Below the pieces are notes generated by a model, which saw only the letters and a list, made by a program, of their open reading frames with translations, did no database searches and was not told the origin of the DNA. A program made the translations under genes and the position numbers. A stretch of 64,000 nucleotides of DNA, from positions 1-64,000 of the forward strand of contig NZ_JAIWNB010000032.1 of NCBI RefSeq assembly GCF_020215705.1, written 5' to 3'. Positions 32,229 through 39,099 of this stretch are shown here, in pieces (position 1 is the first letter of the stretch; each line of letters starts with the position of its first letter). Origin of the DNA: Nonomuraea aurantiaca. GTDB taxonomy: Bacteria; Actinomycetota; Actinomycetes; Streptosporangiales; Streptosporangiaceae.

Positions 32229-32240
32229 GAGCGTATACTC
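32229..32240. promoter_or_regulatory. candidate operator between TetR and MFS genes
   Basis: GAGCGTATACTC is an imperfect dyad (GAGnnTAnnCTC). The first half, with preceding bases ACGAGCGT, recurs at 60979-60986 upstream of the P450 locus. Confidence 0.4.
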
Positions 32241-32276
32241 GCCGAGGAGAAAACGGTAAGAAGGGGATGTGGTGTC

Positions 32277-34085
32277 TTGGTAGCCCAGACACAGGCCGCG
32301 GCCCCCGCGAGGCGGCATTACACCCACCGCGAAATCCTCGAGGTCATGTCCGGGCTCATGCTCGCCATGCTCACCTCGATGATCTCGACGTCGGTGGTTG
32401 GCACGGCACTGCCGACGATCGTGGGAGAACTCGGCGGCCAGGACCAGTATTCGTGGGTGGCGTCGGCGACCATGCTGACGATGACGGTCTCGACGCCGTT
32501 GTGGGGCAAGCTGTCCGACCTGTGGGGCCGGAAGCTGCTGTTCCAGAGCGCCTTGGGACTGTTCGTCGCGGCGTCGCTCGTGGCCGGTCTGTCGCAGAAC
32601 ATCGGGCAGCTCATCGCGGCGCGCGCCATCCAAGGTCTGGGCGTGGGCGGTCTGTCGGCCCTCGCCCAGGTGATCCTCGGCGACATCGTGTCGCCGCGGG
32701 AGCGCGGCCGCTACTCGGGGTACATGGGGGCCGTCTTCGGCATCTCCACGGTCGCGGGGCCGCTGCTCGGCGGGTTCATCGTGGACACCGACTGGCTCGG
32801 CTGGCGGTGGTGCTTCTACGTGGTCGTCCCGTTCGCGGTGATCGCGTTCGCGGTGATCCAGCGGGTGCTGAAGCTGCCCAAGGTCCGGCGCAACACCTCC
32901 ATCGACATCTGGGGCGCCACCACCATCACGGCCAGCGCGAGCGGGTTGATGCTGCTGCTGACGCTGGGCGGCACGGAGTTCGAGTGGAACTCCTTCTGGA
33001 CGTATGCCCTTGGGGCGTTCAGCCTGCTCATGCTGGCGCTGGCGGTGCTCTCAGAGCGCACGGCCCGGAACCCGATCCTGCCGCCCAGGCTGTTCAGGAA
33101 CCCGACGTTCGTGCTGACCAGCATCGCCTCGCTGTTCGTCGGCATGGCGATGTTCGGCGCGATGATCTACCTGCCGCAGTATCTGCAGATCGTCAAGGGG
33201 CTGAGCCCCACCGAGTCGGGGCTGATGACGCTGCCCATGGTGGTGGCGTTGTTCCTGGCCGGTGTGATCTCCGGGAAGATCGTCACCCAGACCGGCCGAT
33301 GGAAGATCTTCCCGGTGGCGGGCCTGCTGATCGTGGCCGTGGGACTGTTCCTGCTGTCGCGGCTGCACGTGGAGTCGAGCCAGTGGCTCATCGGGTTCGA
33401 CGTGGGCGTGCTGGGCGTCGGGCTCGGCCTGTCGATGCAGATGCTCATCCTGGCCGCGCAGAACGGCTCCGAGCTGCGGGACATGGCCTCCACCACGGCG
33501 GGCGTCTCCTTCTTCCGCTCACTCGGCGGCGCCGTGGGCGTGGCCGCGTTCGGCGCGATCCTCACCAACCGCCTCAAGAACGAGATGGCCGACATGCTGC
33601 GGGCCGCGCACATCGCGCTGCCCGGCGGCTCTTCCCCCAAGCTGGGCAGCCCCAGCTCCATCCAGGCGCTGCCCGGGCCGATCAAGCACATCGTGCTCGA
33701 GGCCTTCACCCGCGGCCTGGAGACCGTCTTCATCGTCGGCGTGCCGATCGCGCTGCTCGGCTTCGTGGCGACGCTCTTCCTCAAGGAGCTGCCGCTCAGA
33801 GGCGGCGCCGCGCCCGCGCCGCCGGAGCCCAAGCCGCTCAGCAAGGACGACCTGGTCCTGGCCGGGCTGCTGCTCGAGCTCATCGCCCAGCGGATCGAGC
33901 GGGTCACCGACCAGCCGTCCGCGCTGCTGTCCGCGGTCGCCAGGATGGCGCCGCCCGATGACCGTACAGAACGGGAGCGCGCCCGATCGGTCGCGCAGAG
34001 CGTGCTGCGTCCCACCTCGCGCGCGCTGATCGCGCAGGCCGCGCCGCCGCGGAAAGACCTCGTCACAGGAGGAGTGTCATCATGA
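32277..34085 (+). CDS. MFS drug efflux transporter (DHA2, 14 TM)
   Basis: 602 aa from TTG 32277, with AAGAAGGGG upstream; no ATG or GTG is in frame nearby. Motifs: ISTSVVGTALPTIVGELGG, then LWGKLSDLWGRK (motif A) and RAIQGLGVGGL; fourteen hydrophobic helices; GVSFFRSLGGAVGVAAFG near the end. It should export drugs or metabolites with proton antiport. A ~110-residue cytoplasmic C-terminal tail with a predicted helical segment (LVLAGLLLELIAQRIERVTD) is longer than usual. ATGA overlap with the next gene. Confidence 0.92.
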   Translation: MVAQTQAAAPARRHYTHREILEVMSGLMLAMLTSMISTSVVGTALPTIVGELGGQDQYSWVASATMLTMTVSTPLWGKLSDLWGRKLLFQSALGLFVAASLVAGLSQNIGQLIAARAIQGLGVGGLSALAQVILGDIVSPRERGRYSGYMGAVFGISTVAGPLLGGFIVDTDWLGWRWCFYVVVPFAVIAFAVIQRVLKLPKVRRNTSIDIWGATTITASASGLMLLLTLGGTEFEWNSFWTYALGAFSLLMLALAVLSERTARNPILPPRLFRNPTFVLTSIASLFVGMAMFGAMIYLPQYLQIVKGLSPTESGLMTLPMVVALFLAGVISGKIVTQTGRWKIFPVAGLLIVAVGLFLLSRLHVESSQWLIGFDVGVLGVGLGLSMQMLILAAQNGSELRDMASTTAGVSFFRSLGGAVGVAAFGAILTNRLKNEMADMLRAAHIALPGGSSPKLGSPSSIQALPGPIKHIVLEAFTRGLETVFIVGVPIALLGFVATLFLKELPLRGGAAPAPPEPKPLSKDDLVLAGLLLELIAQRIERVTDQPSALLSAVARMAPPDDRTERERARSVAQSVLRPTSRALIAQAAPPRKDLVTGGVSS

Positions 34086-34507
34086 TTCGCAAGTTCGTGG
34101 GCGCCGTCGCGGCTGCCCTGGCCCTCATGGCCGGGCTCTGGCTGATGATCGCCCCGTTCGCCCTCGGCACCCAGCCGGAGAACGCCGACTGGACCGACCC
34201 GACCACATCCGAGTTCTTCACCGGCCTGGGTGTCGCCGTCGTCGGGCTCATCGGCGTGGCCGCCTTCGCCGCGGCCATCCACGAGGAGCTCGTCGTGCGC
34301 GGACTGGTGGCCGTACGGCAGAAGCCCGCGGAGCCGGAGCCCGAGCCGGTGGCGGCCGCGCCTCAGGCTTCGTCCGCGGAGCTGGCGAGCCTGCTCGCCC
34401 CGCTGGTCGAGGCGCTGCGTGAGGACCTGAACACCGCCGGACGCGGCGGCGGCGAGCACCGCCAGAACGGCAAGACCGCCCTGGTAGGAGTGGAGGACAA
34501 CCGATGA
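34082..34507 (+). CDS. SPW-repeat-like small membrane protein
   Basis: 141 aa. Two membrane helices; the first contains AGLWLMIAPFALGTQP, like the SPW repeat (WxxGxWLxxxPF). The C-terminal 60 residues are cytoplasmic and Pro/Glu-rich. Its partner downstream is a shorter paralogue. Coupled by ATGA overlaps to both neighbours, suggesting one operon with the efflux pump. Confidence 0.75.
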   Translation: MIRKFVGAVAAALALMAGLWLMIAPFALGTQPENADWTDPTTSEFFTGLGVAVVGLIGVAAFAAAIHEELVVRGLVAVRQKPAEPEPEPVAAAPQASSAELASLLAPLVEALREDLNTAGRGGGEHRQNGKTALVGVEDNR

Positions 34508-34743
34508 AGGCCAAACTGGGCGTGTCCGCCCTCATTCTGCTGTTCCTGGCCGGCGTGTGGCTGATCGCGGCGCCGTTCGCGGTGGGCTACCAGCCCAGAG
34601 GCGCGGTCTACGCCGACGCGACGGTCAACGACCTGTGGGTCGGCGGCGCGCTGGCCGGCCTCTCGTTCGTCGCCCTCGTGATCTACGCGGCCGACGCGCT
34701 GCGCGAGCTCGCCGGCCGCGGCAAGCACGTCGCCGACAGCTGA
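34504..34743 (+). CDS. SPW-repeat-like small membrane protein, paralogue of the preceding gene
   Basis: 79 aa, two helices, with AGVWLIAAPFAVGYQP matching the preceding protein. It appears to be a tandem duplicate that lacks the Pro/Glu-rich tail. ATGA overlap with the upstream gene. Confidence 0.75.
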   Translation: MKAKLGVSALILLFLAGVWLIAAPFAVGYQPRGAVYADATVNDLWVGGALAGLSFVALVIYAADALRELAGRGKHVADS

Positions 34744-34784
34744 CGTGCGAGGCATGCCGTGTTCGGCGAGAGCACAGACGACCG

Positions 34785-35243
34785 GTGGGAGCCCCTGTAG
34801 GCAGGCTCCCCAGCGGGCAGTTCGAGATCGGCAAGGACGGCACCGGGCTGCTGGTGGTCGGCTTCGACGGATCGGGCCCGAGCCGCAACGCGCTCGCGTA
34901 CGCGGCCGGGCTCGCCCGGCGGGACAACGCCGCCTTGCTCGTCGCATTCGTGGAGACGCTCACCAGCGCCACGTTGTGGTTCTTCGCGGGCGCGCCGATC
35001 ATCCCCGACTCGGCCGGGGACCTGGCGGAGGACCTGCGGACGGAGCTGAGCGGGGTCGGGGTTCCGTGGCGGTTCGTCTCGGTACGCGGAGACACCGCGC
35101 GGGAGTTGGAGACGCTCGCCGCCTCCTGCATGGCCGACGCCATCGTGGTGGGCCGGTCCCGCTCCCCGTGGCACACCTTCGGCGGCTCGGTGGCCGTGGG
35201 GCTGGCCAAGCGGGCTCGCCGTACCGTGCTGATCGTGCCCTGA
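34785..35243 (+). CDS. universal stress protein (UspA) domain protein
   Basis: 152 aa, single Usp domain: LLVVGFDGSGPSRNALAYAA near the start and VVGRSRSPWHTFGGSVAVGL near the end, where GxSxx(9)GSV is the ATP-binding loop. GTG 34785 is preferred; upstream codons lie in the preceding gene and spacer. Last gene of the efflux operon or separately transcribed. Likely stress-responsive nucleotide-binding protein. Confidence 0.85.
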   Translation: MGAPVGRLPSGQFEIGKDGTGLLVVGFDGSGPSRNALAYAAGLARRDNAALLVAFVETLTSATLWFFAGAPIIPDSAGDLAEDLRTELSGVGVPWRFVSVRGDTARELETLAASCMADAIVVGRSRSPWHTFGGSVAVGLAKRARRTVLIVP

Positions 35244-35290
35244 CCTGCGATAATGCCCTGATCTCGTAGGACGTCGCGTAGGGTGGCCGC

Positions 35291-36049
35291 ATGAAACGTA
35301 CTGCCGCTGCCTTTGTGGTGTTCGCGTCAGTTTCGTGCGGCGGGCAGGCGCCGGTCGCCTCGCAGGCGCAGCCCCAGCAGCCCCCGGCCGACGCGCAGGC
35401 CGCCCGGGCTCAGACCCAGCCGCCCGTGCCCGCGACGCCCACCCCGAAGGCGAGGACCGCCTCGCCCAAGCCCGCGGAGCCGCCCAAGTTCGGTGCCAAG
35501 GTCACCAAGGTCTCCCGCAGCCGGCTGCCCTACTCGTGGAAGCCCGGCTGCCCGGTCTCCTACCAGGACCTGCGCCTGATCACGATGACCTACTGGGGCT
35601 TCGACGACAAGCCGCACACCGGCGAGCTGGTCGTGCGCAAGACGGTCACCGGCGACGTCGTCAAGGTCTTCGGGAAGCTGTACACCATGCGCTACCCGAT
35701 CAAGCAGATGCGGCTCGTCGACGTCTACAAGGGCGACGACTACGACTCCATCGACGCCGACAACACCTCGGCCTTCAACTGCCGCGCGGCCACTGGGTCC
35801 AGCAACTGGTCCAACCACGCCTACGGCGAGGCGATCGACCTCAACCCGCGCGAGAACCCGTACGTCACCGCGAGTGGCGGCACCGCCCATCCGAACGCCA
35901 AGAAGTTCGCCAAGCGCCCCGCGAAGGGCAAAGGCGTGATCAACTCCGGCGACCGGGTCGTCCGGGCCTTCGCCTCGGTGGGCTGGGGCTGGGGCGGCGA
36001 GTGGTCGGGCACCAGGGACTACCAGCACTTCAGCCGTAACGGCCGATGA
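35291..36049 (+). CDS. M15-type D,D-peptidase, lipoprotein
   Basis: 252 aa. Lipoprotein-type leader (MKRTAAAFVVFASVSCGG, Cys16), then a Pro/Gln/Thr-rich tether (20-70) and a C-terminal peptidase_M15_4 domain with zinc ligands in WSNHAYGEAIDLNP (His, Asp) and DYQHFS (His). It would act on cell-wall peptides at the outer face of the membrane. The domain has a Cys near PGCPVSYQDLRL and another at AFNCRAATG, likely a disulfide. Confidence 0.85.
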   Translation: MKRTAAAFVVFASVSCGGQAPVASQAQPQQPPADAQAARAQTQPPVPATPTPKARTASPKPAEPPKFGAKVTKVSRSRLPYSWKPGCPVSYQDLRLITMTYWGFDDKPHTGELVVRKTVTGDVVKVFGKLYTMRYPIKQMRLVDVYKGDDYDSIDADNTSAFNCRAATGSSNWSNHAYGEAIDLNPRENPYVTASGGTAHPNAKKFAKRPAKGKGVINSGDRVVRAFASVGWGWGGEWSGTRDYQHFSRNGR

Positions 36050-36075
36050 GGGCATCGGCCTGACAGAATCAAGTC

Positions 36076-36930
36076 ATGGCGGCTAAGGACGGCGACGGTT
36101 GGACCCAGTGCGCCCGGGGGCACCGGCACTGGGGGCTGCACGGGGCTTCGGGGCTCCTGGCCGTACACCATGACGAGCACGGCGTTCCGTACGTGCTCAT
36201 GCAGAAGCGCTCATGGTGGAGCCACCACGGCGGCACGTGGGGGCTGCCGGGCGGCGCGCGCGACAGCCACGAGGACGCCGTGGCGACCGCGCTGCGCGAG
36301 GCGCACGAAGAGGCGTCCGTAGTCGGCGACGGCCTGCGTGTGCAGGGCGTCTACCTGGACGATCACGGCGGGTGGGCGTTCGAGACCGTGATCGCCGAGT
36401 CGGCCGAGCTGCTGGCGGCGGCACCCGCCAACAGCGAGAGCACCGAGCTGCGCTGGGTGCCGCTGCCCGAGATCCCGGGCAGGAAGCTGCACCCCGGCTT
36501 CGCCGAGTCGTGGGACAAGATCCAGCCGGAGCTCACCCCCGAGACGCTGGTGCTCGACGTCGCGAACATCGTCGGCGCCCGAGCCGAGCACGGCTGGTGG
36601 AAGGACCGGCTCGGCGCGGCGACGCGGCTGCTGACCGAGGTGGCCACGCTGCGGCTGCGGCATCCGGTGCTCGCGCAGTGGTACCCACGGATCGTGGCGG
36701 TCGTGGAGGGCGCCGCGAAGAAGGCGCCGGACGTGCCCGGCATCGAGGTGGTGGCGGCGACGGACAGCGGCGACGACGCGATCGTGGACGTCGTACGACG
36801 GGCGCGGCCGTGGGAGCGGGTGGTCGTGGTGACGGCGGACAGGGGGCTCAAGGAGCGCGTCGGCAACCTGGGAGCCAGGACCGTGGGCCCGAAGTGGCTG
36901 CTGTCACAACTGGACGCCCAGGACGCCTGA
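36076..36930 (+). CDS. Nudix hydrolase fused to a NYN/PIN-like domain
   Basis: 284 aa. Residues 15-150 are a Nudix domain with the box GGARDSHEDAVATALREAHE followed by EASV, binding Mg and hydrolysing a nucleoside diphosphate derivative. Residues 155-280 form a second domain, beginning VLDVANIVGARAEHGWWKDR and with VVVTADRGLKERV near the end; the Asp-rich pattern (VLDVAN... DSGDDAI... TADRG) resembles NYN/PIN nucleases. Similar long Nudix proteins occur in actinobacteria; substrate unknown. Nuclease activity is inferred. Confidence 0.75.
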   Translation: MAAKDGDGWTQCARGHRHWGLHGASGLLAVHHDEHGVPYVLMQKRSWWSHHGGTWGLPGGARDSHEDAVATALREAHEEASVVGDGLRVQGVYLDDHGGWAFETVIAESAELLAAAPANSESTELRWVPLPEIPGRKLHPGFAESWDKIQPELTPETLVLDVANIVGARAEHGWWKDRLGAATRLLTEVATLRLRHPVLAQWYPRIVAVVEGAAKKAPDVPGIEVVAATDSGDDAIVDVVRRARPWERVVVVTADRGLKERVGNLGARTVGPKWLLSQLDAQDA

Positions 36931-36949
36931 CCCGGTCGGGCCCGGTCGG

Positions 36950-37303
36950 TCACTTCTGGGCGACCAGGACGCTGTCGAAGACGGCCTTCAGGCCGGTCAC
37001 GTCGAGCACCCGGCGCAGCACCCCCTGCACGCCCGTGAGCCCGAGCGAGCCGCCGCGCTCGCCGACCTCGCGCTGGTGCTCGACCAGCACCCACAAGCCG
37101 CTGGAGTCGCAGAACGCCAGCCCGGCCGTGTCGATGACGATCGAGACATGGCCGGCGGCGATCAGCTCGCTGAGGACCTTCTTGAGCCGGGGCGCGGTGA
37201 GCTTGTCGAGGTCACCGTCGAGGCGCACGCTCGCGGTGCCCTCGGCTCGGTCCACCTCAACGCTGAGATCCGCCACCTCCCGAACGTACACCGCCGTCAC
37301 CAC
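36950..37303 (-). CDS. STAS-domain anti-anti-sigma factor
   Basis: 117 aa. STAS fold with the phosphorylatable Ser in GLAFCDSSGLWVLVE, as in SpoIIAA/RsbV. It would bind an anti-sigma kinase when unphosphorylated, freeing a SigF/SigB-like sigma factor. No kinase is beside it. It ends 19 bp after the Nudix gene (convergent) and lies next to tRNA-Ser. Confidence 0.85.
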   Translation of the reverse strand: MVTAVYVREVADLSVEVDRAEGTASVRLDGDLDKLTAPRLKKVLSELIAAGHVSIVIDTAGLAFCDSSGLWVLVEHQREVGERGGSLGLTGVQGVLRRVLDVTGLKAVFDSVLVAQK

Positions 37304-37327
37304 AGCCGCTATGGTGGTGTGCGCACT

Positions 37328-37417
37328 GGAGGGTTCGCATAGTGGACGAGTGCAGCCGCCTTGAAAGCGGCCAGGTCAGCGATGGCCTCGTGGGTTCGAA
37401 TCCCACACCCTCCGCCA
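37328..37417 (+). tRNA. tRNA-Ser (anticodon TGA)
   Basis: 90 nt including an encoded CCA (37415-37417), unlike the other two tRNAs. Acceptor GGAGGGT pairs with ACCCTCC; anticodon arm GCCGCCTTGAAAGCGGC has TGA; long variable arm and T arm TGGGTTCGAATCCCA. Confidence 0.95.
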
Positions 37418-37478
37418 CGCTTGAGGGCAGGTCCGGCTAGCCCAGACGCGAGTGACAGGGCGATGGCAGAATGTGACC

Positions 37479-39077
37479 ATGCGGCCACCCCGAGCGAGAT
37501 CTTTCAACACCGCGGGCCCCTGCGACCCGCGACGCCACTACATGCTGCCCCCCACGCCACGGCTCCCCGGGGCACGGGTACTCATCGAGATGGATCGCTA
37601 TTTCGTGCTGCACGCGCCCCGGCAGACCGGGAAGACGACCGCGCTGCGCACCCTGGCCTCCGAGCTGACCGCCGAAGGTGACATCGCCGCTCTGATGCTC
37701 TCCTGCGAGCGCGCCAAATCGGCCGGTGACGACTACGCCGCCGCGGAGTCACTTCTGCTGGATTCCCTCCGTGAGGCTGCCGAGTGGTCGGGATGGCCAG
37801 ACGAGCTGCTGCCTCCGGATCCCTGGCCGCAAGTCACGCCGGGCAGCCGGTTCGGTTCGGCGCTGACCGAGTGGTGCCACCGCTGCCCGCGCCGGGTGGT
37901 GCTGTTCCTCGACGAGATCGACGCCGTGCAGGGCAACAGCCTGGTCAGCATCCTCAGCCAGCTCCGCGACGGTCACAACGCGCGGCCGGGAGGCCGTCCG
38001 TTCCCCGTCTCCGTGGTGCTGTGCGGGTTGCGTGACCTGCGTGACTACAAGGTCGCCTCGGGCGGCGAACCCGGCCGGTCCAACCCGGCCAGCCCGTTCA
38101 ACATCGTCACCGAGTCCCTGCGCCTGGGCGACTTCAGCGCCGACCAGATCGCCGAGCTGTACGACCAGCACACACGGGCGACCGGCCAGGAGTTCACCAA
38201 GGACGCGGTGGACCGGGTCTTCGAGCTGACCCAGGGACAACCGTGGCTGGTCAACGCCCTCGCCAATGAGATCACCATCCAGATGAAAGTGACCAGTGCC
38301 ATCACTGCCGGTCAGGTCGAAGATGCCAAGGAGCGGCTGATCCGGAAGCGCGCCACTCACCTGGACGCCCTCGTGGCGCGGCTGCACGAACCCCGGGTGG
38401 AACGAGTGATCGAACCGATCGTGGCGGGAACGTGGCCAGGCATGGACACTTCTTTCGACGATGACGTCTCCTACGTCCATGACCTGGGTCTCATCCGAGG
38501 AGCCAGGGAACTGGAGATCGCCAACCCGATTTACCGAGAAGTCCTGCTACGGGTCCTGGGCGCTCGCACGGAGCGGTTCGTGAAGGCCGATCCGCACAGC
38601 TTCGTGCTGCCGGACGGCCGTTTCGATCTGCCGCGCCTGCTGGAGGAGTTCGTCGTGTTCTGGCGTGAGCACGGCGAGGTGCTCATCCGGCAAGAGGGCT
38701 ACCACGAGGCCGCCTGCCAGATCATCCTCATGGCGTTCCTGCACCGGCTGGTGAACGGCGGAGGTCAACTCGACCGGGAGTACGCCGCGGGCACCAAGCG
38801 CCTGGACGTACTGGTCCGCTGGCCCTACACCGGCCCCGAAGGCGAACGGCAGGTGCAACGGGAGGCCATGGAGCTGAAGGTCTGGCGAGCAGGCGAGAAC
38901 GACCCGATGCCCGACGGCCTCGCGCAACTCGACCGGTATCTGGACCGCCTCACCCTCTCCACCGGCGTGCTGGTGATCTTCGACCGGCGCCCCGAAGCCC
39001 CACCCTGGAAGGAACGAGGCGGATTCGAGCAGGCGACCACACCGTCCGGCCGCCAGGTCACCGTTCTGCGCGTGTGA
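37479..39077 (+). CDS. AAA ATPase with C-terminal PD-(D/E)XK-like nuclease domain
   Basis: 532 aa from ATG 37479. RSFNTAGPCDPRRHYMLPP leads into Walker A LHAPRQTGKTTAL; Walker B is RVVLFLDEID. The C-terminal 130 residues contain GTKRLDVLVRWPYTG and REAMELKVWRAGEN, the Asp and Glu-x-Lys of a PD-(D/E)XK nuclease, as in the AAA-ATPase_like/PDDEXK_9 family found in mobile and defence loci. It starts 62 bp after tRNA-Ser and is the only gene in that spot, so it may be a small tRNA-linked insertion. Role unknown. Confidence 0.8.
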   Translation: MRPPRARSFNTAGPCDPRRHYMLPPTPRLPGARVLIEMDRYFVLHAPRQTGKTTALRTLASELTAEGDIAALMLSCERAKSAGDDYAAAESLLLDSLREAAEWSGWPDELLPPDPWPQVTPGSRFGSALTEWCHRCPRRVVLFLDEIDAVQGNSLVSILSQLRDGHNARPGGRPFPVSVVLCGLRDLRDYKVASGGEPGRSNPASPFNIVTESLRLGDFSADQIAELYDQHTRATGQEFTKDAVDRVFELTQGQPWLVNALANEITIQMKVTSAITAGQVEDAKERLIRKRATHLDALVARLHEPRVERVIEPIVAGTWPGMDTSFDDDVSYVHDLGLIRGARELEIANPIYREVLLRVLGARTERFVKADPHSFVLPDGRFDLPRLLEEFVVFWREHGEVLIRQEGYHEAACQIILMAFLHRLVNGGGQLDREYAAGTKRLDVLVRWPYTGPEGERQVQREAMELKVWRAGENDPMPDGLAQLDRYLDRLTLSTGVLVIFDRRPEAPPWKERGGFEQATTPSGRQVTVLRV

Positions 39078-39099
39078 CGGACGGCGGCCGGCCCTGCGC

